Assembly (NCBI GenBank): GCA_905235785.1
Contig: CAJOMP010000001.1
Span: forward strand, 1 to 64,000
DNA: 64,000 nt
Source: an uncultured Clostridia bacterium
GTDB taxonomy: Bacteria > Bacillota > Clostridia > Christensenellales > Borkfalkiaceae
Direction: 5' to 3'
Positions 44,737 through 50,821 of this stretch are shown here, in pieces; the stretch's first letter is position 1; each line of letters starts with the position of its first letter. The position numbers were made by a program, and so were the translations under genes. The notes under the pieces are model-generated. The model was given only the letters and a program-made list of their open reading frames with translations. It searched no databases and had not been told where the DNA came from.

Positions 44737-45798
44737 TTACGTGTCTTTTCTGCCAGACAAATCGAGCGACATTGCAGCCTTTTTTCTGATATCTTCCGTA
44801 ATTGCCGCATAATGTTTTTTGGTCGTTTCAACGTTTTTATGACCGAGACAGTCCGCCACAACGTATATATCTTTTGTTTGTCTGTATAAATTCGTGCCGA
44901 ACGTACTTCTTAATTTGTGCGGTGTTATATGTTTCAGCGGCGATACGATTTTGGCGTATTTTTTTACGAGTTCCTGTACGGTTCTTGTTGAAATACGTTT
45001 ATTTTGCAAAGAAATAAACATAGCGCGTTCTTCTTTTGGAATAGAAAGGTTATTGTTGCGTTCCGTTAAATAAGCATTTAACGCGGCGGCAACTTCGTCG
45101 TTAAAATATAAAACAGCGCGATTGCCGCCTTTTCTCGTTACGACAAAACTGCTTGTGTTAAAATCAAAATCTTCGACGTTAAGACCTACAAGTTCACTTA
45201 TACGGATACCCGTGCCTAAAAATAGGGTAATTATAGCCGAATCTCTCAATCTTGTAACGTCGTGAAACGCTTTTTGACGCTCCGAAAGCCCGCTTCCGCT
45301 ATCGACAACATATAACATATCGCCGATTTCGTCGATTTTTTCATTTGTATCTAACCGTATAATCTCTTTTTCATGAATTTTAGGCATTTCTACTTTTGCG
45401 GCAACGTTTGAATTGAGCATATTTTTATTAAAAAAATATTTGTAAAAACTGCGTAGGGTAGACAATTTGCGCGCTTTACCGCTTTCGGTACACCGTTCGT
45501 ATTTACCGTTTATTTTATAATGACTCAAATAACTCATAAAAAGCTCTATATCGGATGCTGTCAATAAATCTATATCTTTTAATTCGATATCTGCAATATT
45601 TTTGTCTTTGAAAACTTTTGATGACAGAAAGTCGAAAAAGACCCTTAAATCGTACGCGTAGTTTAACCGCGTTAACGGAGAAGTTCTCATTTCAACGCCG
45701 ATAAAAAAATCCTGCGTAAAATACGGCATTTCGGATAAAAGGGCATTGGTTCTTTCGATACAGTTAATTTCTCTCTTTTCAAAATAGGATTTTTCCAT
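44737..45798 (-). CDS. XerS-like tyrosine recombinase
   Basis: Site-specific recombinase of 353 aa, close to the 356-aa length of streptococcal XerS, the single recombinase for chromosome-dimer resolution. The N-terminal SAM-like domain (about 10-140) includes ERTNALLSEMPYF and a segment like that of XerS. All catalytic residues are present: Arg199 (GTGIRISEL), Lys223, His294 and Arg297 (TPHKLR), His320 (GH) and nucleophile Tyr330. The dif-like palindrome lies 48 bp upstream of its start, the arrangement known for xerS/difSL. It lies outside the direct repeats bounding the inserted element, so it is probably the host Xer. An element integrase is the alternative. Confidence 0.8.
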   Translation of the reverse strand: MEKSYFEKREINCIERTNALLSEMPYFTQDFFIGVEMRTSPLTRLNYAYDLRVFFDFLSSKVFKDKNIADIELKDIDLLTASDIELFMSYLSHYKINGKYERCTESGKARKLSTLRSFYKYFFNKNMLNSNVAAKVEMPKIHEKEIIRLDTNEKIDEIGDMLYVVDSGSGLSERQKAFHDVTRLRDSAIITLFLGTGIRISELVGLNVEDFDFNTSSFVVTRKGGNRAVLYFNDEVAAALNAYLTERNNNLSIPKEERAMFISLQNKRISTRTVQELVKKYAKIVSPLKHITPHKLRSTFGTNLYRQTKDIYVVADCLGHKNVETTKKHYAAITEDIRKKAAMSLDLSGRKDT

Positions 45799-45846
45799 TT
45801 TTCTAAACCTTATTATTATATTTTACTTAAATGGGGAAAAGATATG

Positions 45847-45864
45847 TATCTATGCGTAAAATGA
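45847..45864 (+). repeat. Left junction (attL) of the integrated element
   Basis: TATCTATGCGTAAAA (45847-45861) is one full arm of the reconstructed dif-like site. CTATGCGTAAAATGA (45850-45864) recurs exactly at 49318-49332. The right half of this junction is only partly similar to a dif arm. Confidence 0.8.
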
Positions 45865-45923
45865 AACAACTTTTGCGCAGTGTATTAAGAACAATACATT
45901 GCGCAAAAAGGTCATTTTCCGCA
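45853..45923 (+). repeat. Two-stem forked hairpin at the left junction, possible single-stranded attP
   Basis: TGCGTAAAATGA (45853-45864) pairs with TCATTTTCCGCA (45912-45923), 11 of 12. An internal bulge of 6 and 3 nt follows. TTTTGCGCAGTGTATT (45871-45886) then pairs with AATACATTGCGCAAAA (45893-45908), with one G-T pair, around a 6-nt loop. The two stems resemble the two arms of the dif-like site, with the bulge in the place of the crossover spacer. Confidence 0.7.
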
Positions 45924-45938
45924 AGATGTTTAAAATAC

Positions 45939-45947
45939 TGTTATAAT
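45939..45947 (+). promoter_or_regulatory. Extended -10 promoter candidate of the element operon
   Basis: TG, one base, TATAAT (45942-45947) forms an extended -10 element; no good -35 box is present. It precedes the first element gene by about 130 bp. Confidence 0.45.
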
Positions 45948-45995
45948 TTTAACATAAAAACAAGAACTTATCAAGTCAATTATGGTAAAGTTGTT

Positions 45996-46017
45996 TAGTT
46001 AACCGATTGCTTTTATT
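45996..46017 (+). repeat. Left copy of a 22-bp inverted repeat
   Basis: This 22-bp sequence, beginning TAGTTAACCG and ending CTTTTATT, is found as an exact reverse complement at 49299-49320, next to the right junction. In a circular form both copies would flank the junction region. Confidence 0.8.
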
Positions 46018-46027
46018 GCAATCGGTT
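46001..46027 (+). terminator. Hairpin in the leader of the element operon
   Basis: AACCGATTGC (46001-46010) pairs with GCAATCGGTT (46018-46027) around a 7-nt loop, followed by a short T-rich stretch. It could attenuate transcription entering the first element gene or bind a protein. Its left arm is part of the 22-bp inverted repeat. Confidence 0.5.
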
Positions 46028-46076
46028 TTAATTTGAAAAAAAATAACTCCCGAGAAACGGGAAAGGAGAAAAGAAA

Positions 46077-46355
46077 ATGAAAGAACAAGACAAAAAGACA
46101 GTAGGCACGGCAACCGCCGAAGAACAGGAAGAGAAGGGTTTTACCGCGTATTTAGAGATTTACGGCGATTTTAAAATGCTGGCAAAGGTATTTAGAGAGT
46201 TCGAAGGCGACCCCGATAAACTCGAACAAGATAAACTCGACGATATTGTTATTTACCTTGTAAACCTATCGGGCATACCCGAAACGGCAATTTCTCACAG
46301 TATATTAAAAATCGTATCCGACGACGAAGACGAAGAAGAAACGGACGAAGAATAA
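46077..46355 (+). CDS. Small acidic protein of the element, unknown function
   Basis: This 92-aa protein has a folded-looking middle (about 22-78, YLEIYGDFKMLAKVFREF...) and an acidic tail of Asp and Glu (81-92). No family is recognised. AAAGGAG sits at 46062-46068. Its stop codon overlaps the start of the sigma-like gene by 1 nt, so the two are translated together and may act as a pair, for example a regulator with a partner. Confidence 0.7.
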   Translation: MKEQDKKTVGTATAEEQEEKGFTAYLEIYGDFKMLAKVFREFEGDPDKLEQDKLDDIVIYLVNLSGIPETAISHSILKIVSDDEDEEETDEE

Positions 46356-47014
46356 TGCAAGCCATTTTACCCACCCCCGCCGAAGCGGACAAAATAAAAC
46401 ACGGCGACAAAAATTTAATTGACGATTTTTACTTACAAAATTACGAGTTAATTTCGCAAGTCGCAAAATCTTATTTTCGTAATCGTCAAATAGATAAATG
46501 CTATTCGGAAGATGCAATCAACGAAGTATATTTATATTTCGGCAAATTAAAATTTGCAAGCAATTCGGCATTTGTACGCAGTATAAAAGACGTGTGCGTT
46601 TACGTTCGTTTTGGCGGGGAAAGGTCTTTCCATCAATTCAGACAAGGCGACACGGAAATTTTGACTATTTTGGACGAACCCGCAATAAGAGAACACAATC
46701 ACGGCGGAGAAGTCGAAACAATCGGCGATTTAATCGAAGCTCCGTTTGATATTCTTGAACAGGTTGAGCCGAAAAAGACATATACGGACGAGATATACAA
46801 AATAGCGCGTTCGTATATGTCGCCAAGACAGAAAGAAGCGTTTAAGTATTTTTATTATACCGATTTAACTGCGCGAGAAATCGGCGCAAAAATGGGCGTG
46901 AATATAAACGGAGCGCAAAGCCTTAAAAATGGGTATATACGCAAATTAAAAAGCGTTGCGGAAGAATTCCGCAACAAAATAGTAAAACTCGGCTACTATG
47001 CCGAAGCAAATTAA
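46355..47014 (+). CDS. Sigma-70-like transcription factor of the element
   Basis: A 219-aa protein. Residues about 20-100 resemble a sigma region 2 helical domain (LIDDFYLQNYELISQVAKSY). About 150-200 resemble region 4 with a helix-turn-helix: SPRQKEAFKYFYYTDLTAREIGAKMGVN. Similar sigma-like proteins occur in conjugative elements such as Tn916 (Orf7), where they control excision or transfer. This one may direct transcription of the element's replication genes. It follows the acidic gene with an overlapping stop/start. Confidence 0.7.
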   Translation: MQAILPTPAEADKIKHGDKNLIDDFYLQNYELISQVAKSYFRNRQIDKCYSEDAINEVYLYFGKLKFASNSAFVRSIKDVCVYVRFGGERSFHQFRQGDTEILTILDEPAIREHNHGGEVETIGDLIEAPFDILEQVEPKKTYTDEIYKIARSYMSPRQKEAFKYFYYTDLTAREIGAKMGVNINGAQSLKNGYIRKLKSVAEEFRNKIVKLGYYAEAN

Positions 47015-47029
47015 AAGGAGCGAATTAAA

Positions 47030-47200
47030 ATGAAAACCGAATTAACTATTTCAAAGAAAACGTTTGTAAACGAAGCGAAAGAAGAAATCGAATACAACTC
47101 TTTTGAGTTTACCATTGACGGTAAAACTTTTTCTTTATTTCCCCGAAAGGAAGATAAGAAACTTATAAATTATATTTTAGAAAATTTAAGTCATAATTAA
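47030..47200 (+). CDS. 56-aa element protein, unknown function
   Basis: A short frame from an ATG at 47030 with a strong AAAAGGAG at 47013-47020, 9 nt upstream, encodes 56 residues (MKTELTISKKTFVNE...). The middle (ESF/YNSFEFTIDGKTFSLFP) looks like a compact beta-hairpin. It follows the sigma-like gene by 15 nt in the same direction. No match is recognised. The good ribosome-binding site, spacing and codon usage make it a credible gene. Confidence 0.65.
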   Translation: MKTELTISKKTFVNEAKEEIEYNSFEFTIDGKTFSLFPRKEDKKLINYILENLSHN

Positions 47201-47214
47201 TTTCCTTTATGATA

Positions 47215-47256
47215 GCGCATTCGAGCGGGGCGAAAGCCCCGCAAGAGTGCGCTCTT
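47215..47256 (+). repeat. GC-rich nested hairpin upstream of rep, candidate double-strand origin
   Basis: GCGGGGC, GAAA tetraloop, GCCCCGC (47225-47242) lies within outer pairing GCGCA with TGCGC; AAGAG, TGCG, CTCTT (47243-47256) forms a second small stem. It is far more GC-rich than its surroundings. It lies 42 bp before the initiator gene, a position where rolling-circle plasmids may carry a nick-site hairpin. A terminator for the sigma-like unit is the alternative, but there is no T-run. Confidence 0.45.
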
Positions 47257-47297
47257 GATATATATAGAAATAACTCTACACAAAAAGGACGGGTAAA

Positions 47298-48392
47298 ATG
47301 GATATAGACAGCGCAAAGATAAATAAATCTAAAATTAAAAAGTCGGCGCATAAAATACAAGGCAATGATCTTATAGCGGAATACTATAACCAACTTTACG
47401 AAGAAACGGGTTTTGCGGAAAAAAGGGCGGAAGCCGTTAAAGGTTGTTTAAAGTGGTGGGATATAGATTATTATCGGTTGCAAAAGGTCAAAGACATTTT
47501 GCGGGTTAACCTTTGTCGAGATAAGTTCTGCCCGAACTGTCAAAATCTTATATCGAAAAGGCGCTATTTAAAATACAAGCCCGAACTTGATAAACTGTTA
47601 AACGAGTTTTCGCTCTGGCACGTTGTTTTTACCGTTCCGAACTGTACGGCGATTTCTTTAATAGGAACGATAAAAACAATGTACGCAAAATTCGTTTATG
47701 TAGTGCAATATCTACAAGGCAAGCGAAAGGTTAAGGGCTTGGACTTTATGCGTTATAATTTTAAAGGCGCTATCCGTTCATTAGAGATTACCATTAAAGC
47801 CAAAAACAAAAACGAATATGAGTTTCACCCGCATTTTCATTGTATTTTCGTTTTGAAGAAAGGATTTCGAGAAGAGAGAAAATATATAAACGATTATTCG
47901 TTTGACGGACGAAAGAAAAGCAGATATTTTACCGATTTTGAAATATTATTGCAAAAGTCCTGGTATTTGTTTTATAACGGCGAAAAGTTGACGAAGCAAC
48001 GCTTTGATGACTTGGAGCAGGGTTATTCGGTGATTGCCGATAGAGTTAACGGAAATTATAAAGAAATCTTTAAATACGCTGTAAAAGGCTTATACGACCC
48101 GCGAACGGGGTCTTTTGAATATCCGTATGAAGTATTTAAAGCGTTATATCCTGTTTTACATAGACGAAAGGTAATACAAGGCTACGGCATTTTAAACAAA
48201 TTTAAGTTCGACGAAAGCGACGAAGAAGAGTTCGACGGACTTTACACCGAAATTATTACAGAATTAAAAAAGATTGAGGAACCTTTTTTTCAGGCAATCA
48301 GGCTACAAGATTTATTAAAAGAATTTGACGAACGCGAAGAAATACAGTACATAAGCAGAAATTCTTTGCATAAAAATATGCTTGAAAATTGA
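47298..48392 (+). CDS. rep: Rep_1-family rolling-circle replication initiator
   Basis: HUH endonuclease that would nick the element's origin and stay attached to the 5' end. It has 364 aa. The zinc-like CRDKFCPNC (73-81), motif I HVVFTVPN (108-115), the HUH metal motif HPHFH (177-181) with upstream IRSLEITI, and the catalytic tyrosine Tyr260 in KYAVK are in the order of the pC194/pUB110 class. AAAAGGA precedes the ATG. It is the strongest evidence that the region once was, or still is, a circular replicon. A short acidic C-terminal extension is present. Confidence 0.9.
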   Translation: MDIDSAKINKSKIKKSAHKIQGNDLIAEYYNQLYEETGFAEKRAEAVKGCLKWWDIDYYRLQKVKDILRVNLCRDKFCPNCQNLISKRRYLKYKPELDKLLNEFSLWHVVFTVPNCTAISLIGTIKTMYAKFVYVVQYLQGKRKVKGLDFMRYNFKGAIRSLEITIKAKNKNEYEFHPHFHCIFVLKKGFREERKYINDYSFDGRKKSRYFTDFEILLQKSWYLFYNGEKLTKQRFDDLEQGYSVIADRVNGNYKEIFKYAVKGLYDPRTGSFEYPYEVFKALYPVLHRRKVIQGYGILNKFKFDESDEEEFDGLYTEIITELKKIEEPFFQAIRLQDLLKEFDEREEIQYISRNSLHKNMLEN

Positions 48393-48408
48393 TAAAGGAA
48401 GTGTTATA

Positions 48409-48747
48409 ATGAAAAAGAAAACAAAAGATATTTATTATCACGGAAAAGGCACGGGCTGGCAAAAGAAAAGCAGAGATAACAATCCTGTAAAAGGCTACCC
48501 GAATTCGAATATAGATTTTTACGATAAAAATACAGGTAAATTACATAGACGGCGTAAAATAGGGCAAAGCGGAAGTGCTGCAATAGATTACGACGTTGCA
48601 GATGCCTATCACGATAAAGACCATTCGCATAAATGGTTTGGTTTCGGGAAAGATTTAAAAAGAGAATACAAAGGGCAACCGTTGAATAAAAAACAGCAAA
48701 AAGAATTTAATAAAGCGAAGAAAAAGAGAAAAGGTATAAAAAAATGA
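48409..48747 (+). CDS. Small basic protein resembling a polymorphic-toxin C-terminal domain
   Basis: From the ATG at 48409 (AAAGGAA at 48394-48400) the protein has 112 aa. It is strongly basic, with a Lys-rich tail (94-112). The pattern DFYDKNTGKLHRRRKIG (36-52), IDYDVADAYHDKDHSHKW (59-76) resembles, from memory, toxin domains at the C-termini of polymorphic toxins, where the His cluster would be catalytic. There is no signal peptide or secretion domain. Its end overlaps the next gene by 4 nt. A DNA- or RNA-acting toxin is the best guess; a housekeeping role is not excluded. Confidence 0.6.
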   Translation: MKKKTKDIYYHGKGTGWQKKSRDNNPVKGYPNSNIDFYDKNTGKLHRRRKIGQSGSAAIDYDVADAYHDKDHSHKWFGFGKDLKREYKGQPLNKKQQKEFNKAKKKRKGIKK

Positions 48748-49028
48748 AAGACGATTTTAATCCCGTAGATTATTTTGATAGTGCAATAGAATCGGGTGAT
48801 TTTATTGAATTTTCATATAAAAATGTTATTTATGTTATAAGCCCGCTTTATAAAGAAGAAAATGATTATAAATTTTCTGGTTTTTCTGTGGGGAAATATG
48901 ACAGTGATAATAATAGGGCAGAAGATAAAGAATTTTGTAGTATTGACGATTTAAAACAAAATTGTTATATTGACGGTGTAAATATAATCGATGCTATCTC
49001 CAACGCCGATTATATTTGTGAAAATTAG
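48744..49028 (+). CDS. Small acidic protein, putative immunity partner
   Basis: A 94-aa acidic, AT-rich-coded protein whose ATG overlaps the preceding stop as ATGA. FIEFSYKNVIYVISPLY (19-35) and a final DGVNIIDAISNADYI (77-91) recall small immunity-type proteins ending in an IDGKSLKDIW-like motif. Charge is opposite to that of its partner, and coupled translation fits a toxin-immunity or toxin-antitoxin pair. The assignment rests on arrangement and remembered similarity only. Confidence 0.55.
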   Translation: MKDDFNPVDYFDSAIESGDFIEFSYKNVIYVISPLYKEENDYKFSGFSVGKYDSDNNRAEDKEFCSIDDLKQNCYIDGVNIIDAISNADYICEN

Positions 49029-49033
49029 TTTTT

Positions 49034-49062
49034 TGATACTTTTTTTCAAAAAAAGTATAATA
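49034..49062 (+). promoter_or_regulatory. Sigma-A promoter inside the element
   Basis: TTGATA (49034-49039), 17 bp, TATAAT (49057-49062), immediately after the last protein gene. The region also contains an A/T palindrome that could form the terminator of the preceding gene. Confidence 0.75.
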
Positions 49063-49068
49063 GCCCTT

Positions 49069-49228
49069 ATCACCCAGATAGGAGCGGGAACGAAATGAAA
49101 AAAGAGAATAAAAGTAAAAGCGGGAAGAACACTCTTTCCGCTTTATTAGCCCGCTTTAACGAGTATAAAGAAAAACAAAAAGAAAAGACGACGCGTAAGA
49201 GCGGTTTAGCGCCGGCGCGTCGTCTTTT
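49069..49228 (+). ncRNA. Candidate small RNA of about 160 nt
   Basis: Defined by the promoter above and a strong terminator: AAAAGACGACGCG (49183-49195) pairs with CGCGTCGTCTTTT (49216-49228) and a T-run follows. An internal stem forms between AAAGCGGGAAGA and TCTTTCCGCTTT near 49116-49143 (one mismatch). A frame from an ATG at 49095 with AGGAG upstream would cross the terminator, so a 66-aa product is unlikely from the terminated transcript; a truncated peptide is possible. It may regulate rep or the toxin pair; targets are not evident. Confidence 0.5.
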
Positions 49229-49298
49229 TTGTTTTCGAATTGTAGGGAAAATAAAAAAATTTTGTAATTTACTTGCTTTTTCCTTCAATAGGTGATAA

Positions 49299-49320
49299 AA
49301 TAAAAGCAATCGGTTAACTA
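49299..49320 (-). repeat. Right copy of the 22-bp inverted repeat
   Basis: Exact reverse complement of 45996-46017. It overlaps the first bases of the right junction repeat by 3 bp. Confidence 0.8.
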
Positions 49321-49350
49321 TGCGTAAAATGACGGTTTTACGCATAGATA
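49315..49350 (+). repeat. Right junction (attR), near-perfect dif-like palindrome
   Basis: Arms TAACTATGCGTAAAA (49315-49329) and TTTTACGCATAGATA (49336-49350) differ from perfect inversion at one position and flank the 6-bp spacer TGACGG. The left arm would be element-derived and the right arm host-derived. It should still work as a Xer site. Confidence 0.8.
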
Positions 49351-49481
49351 ACTTATATTTTTAATTATAAAGGGTAAAATCAACGCTGTCAACCGAATTT
49401 TAAAAATAAATTGATTTTGTTATATAAATTTTAGTTTTTTCGCTATAATTTATGTCAGTCAAGTACGCTTAAAAAAATCAA

Positions 49482-49510
49482 TTGACTAATTCGCTATATT
49501 ATTGTATAAT
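49482..49510 (+). promoter_or_regulatory. Sigma-A promoter of the PadR-type gene
   Basis: TTGACT (49482-49487), 17 bp, TATAAT (49505-49510). An inverted pair AATTGATTTT (49409-49418) and AAAATCAATT (49474-49483) ends at the -35 box and could be a regulator site. The stretch from 49333 to 49481 holds nothing else recognisable. Confidence 0.8.
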
Positions 49511-49537
49511 ATATTAAAAATTTATAGGAGTTTGTCT

Positions 49538-50755
49538 ATGGAAAATCAGCCGGCAATAAGCAGCGATCTTATTCGCGGTCATATAGACACGATTATTCTC
49601 CATACGCTTTTGGAAAGCGACAAATTCGCGCAGCAAATCAGCGACGCGATAGAATCAAAAAGTGAAAACGAATATAAAATCAATCAGGCGACTTTATACA
49701 GTTCGTTAAAAAGGCTTGAAACTTTAAAGTTGGTTTCGTCGTACTGGCATGACTATGACGATGGTCGTCGCAAGTTTTTTAAGATAACGGATTCAGGCAA
49801 ACAAACTGTCGAAAATAATTTGTCTTCGTGGACGTATTCGCGCTCTGTTCTGGATAAATTGATGGATCTTTCGCCCACTCCCGTTTTTATCAATAGTACC
49901 TTTAAAAAAGCCGAAAACGACTCCGTTTCGGTTTCAATTGTAAAAGAAAACGAAAAACCGACTCAAAATGATGCGGTAATGTTTAATAACTCGCATGTGA
50001 TACGCGAAACTAAAACGGAAGAACCGATTAAAAATACAATCAATGAAGAACACGAACGCAATTTTAGGACTATTTTAAATGGTCTTATACAGATTTCGGA
50101 GCGTAGCGCACATACAGAATCGCCGCAAAACGTGATTGAACCGCTTGTTCCGATTGCAGATAATGCAAAAACTGACGGCGACGTGATGAAATTCAATGAA
50201 ACAATTGACGAAACGGACTACAATGCAAATAAAACTAATTTTAACGGAAAAATCGATTACGGCGATTTAACGTTAAAGGCCGAAAAAGAAGGATATTCTG
50301 TAAGAATTTCTTCAAAAGATTCGGCAAAACCGCACGGAAATATACTGCGCAATAAACTTAATTTTGTTACTGCCGTTTTAGTATTTATTGCGGCTTTAAT
50401 AGAATTCGGTATATTGTATTTTATTTTTTCAAACGCCTTTACTGCGCCGTCAGTTATAATATTAAGTGCGATTTCGTTAATCCCGCTTTTGATTTTTGCG
50501 ATTATTTATTTTGCAAATCGCGGCAAATTATTCAATGGGAAAATATCTGCCGACAGTATTTTGATTACCGCAATAATCGCGTTTAACTTGATTTTAATAA
50601 CACTTGCAATCGATTTTTTGATTGAAATAGATTTTTCCGATACGTCGATTTTGTTATCAGCGTTGATTCTTCCCGTAATTTATTATTTAGATGCCGTTTT
50701 GTTTTTCACTTTCAGATTTGTTCTGTCATCGCGTAAGGCATTTTATTGTAAATAA
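49538..50755 (+). CDS. PadR-family regulator fused to a C-terminal membrane domain
   Basis: A 405-aa protein. Residues about 1-95 form a PadR winged helix: DLIRGHIDTIILHTLL, then INQATLYSSLKRLETLKLVSSYW, with a YDDGRRKFFKIT wing. A variable polar linker (about 110-260) follows, then four membrane helices (about 270-400). PadR proteins are usually soluble and 110-180 aa, so a membrane-anchored version is unusual. AGGAG at 49526-49530 fixes the ATG at 49538. It has its own promoter and terminator. It may sense membrane or envelope state; the target genes are unknown. Confidence 0.8.
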   Translation: MENQPAISSDLIRGHIDTIILHTLLESDKFAQQISDAIESKSENEYKINQATLYSSLKRLETLKLVSSYWHDYDDGRRKFFKITDSGKQTVENNLSSWTYSRSVLDKLMDLSPTPVFINSTFKKAENDSVSVSIVKENEKPTQNDAVMFNNSHVIRETKTEEPIKNTINEEHERNFRTILNGLIQISERSAHTESPQNVIEPLVPIADNAKTDGDVMKFNETIDETDYNANKTNFNGKIDYGDLTLKAEKEGYSVRISSKDSAKPHGNILRNKLNFVTAVLVFIAALIEFGILYFIFSNAFTAPSVIILSAISLIPLLIFAIIYFANRGKLFNGKISADSILITAIIAFNLILITLAIDFLIEIDFSDTSILLSALILPVIYYLDAVLFFTFRFVLSSRKAFYCK

Positions 50756-50776
50756 TTTTTAATTTGTTTAAAATGT

Positions 50777-50807
50777 AAGCGCCGTAGAAATTTTTTCTAC
50801 GGCGCTT
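50777..50807. terminator. Terminator between converging PadR and rluB genes
   Basis: AAGCGCCGTAGAAA (50777-50790) pairs perfectly with TTTCTACGGCGCTT (50794-50807) around TTT. Confidence 0.88.
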
Positions 50808-50821
50808 AAAACTTAAATAAT

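Larger units (their letters stand above)
45850..49332. mobile_element. Integrated rolling-circle element at a Xer/dif-like site
   Basis: Bounded by 15-bp direct repeats whose starts are 3,468 bp apart. Contents in order: a two-stem hairpin, an extended -10 promoter, an acidic protein, a sigma-like protein, a 56-aa protein, a GC-rich hairpin, a Rep_1-type initiator, a toxin/immunity-like pair and a short RNA-like unit. It has no integrase of its own if the adjacent xer gene is the host's. Removing it on paper rebuilds a perfect 15+6+15 bp palindrome. All genes point the same way. Confidence 0.75.

Noticed and set aside
45871..45908. Hairpin TTTTGCGCAGTGTATT and its inverse as a simple terminator
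   Set aside because: No T-run follows on either strand and no gene ends nearby; its similarity to dif arms and the outer stem fit a recombination role better.
47215..47256. GC-rich repeat as part of a CRISPR array
   Set aside because: It is a single nested hairpin with no repeated units or spacers.
49095..49295. 66-residue frame starting within the small RNA
   Set aside because: A strong terminator at 49183-49228 lies inside the frame, so a full product is unlikely; kept only as a note under the RNA.
45996..49320. Element as a transposon with 22-bp terminal inverted repeats
   Set aside because: No transposase gene and no target-site duplication next to the repeats; the dif-like direct repeats explain the borders better.
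49070..49345. Minus-strand frame of 91 residues opposite the small RNA
   Set aside because: It has no ribosome-binding site or promoter, crosses a terminator and the att site, and its composition is that expected of the complement of an A-rich coding strand.
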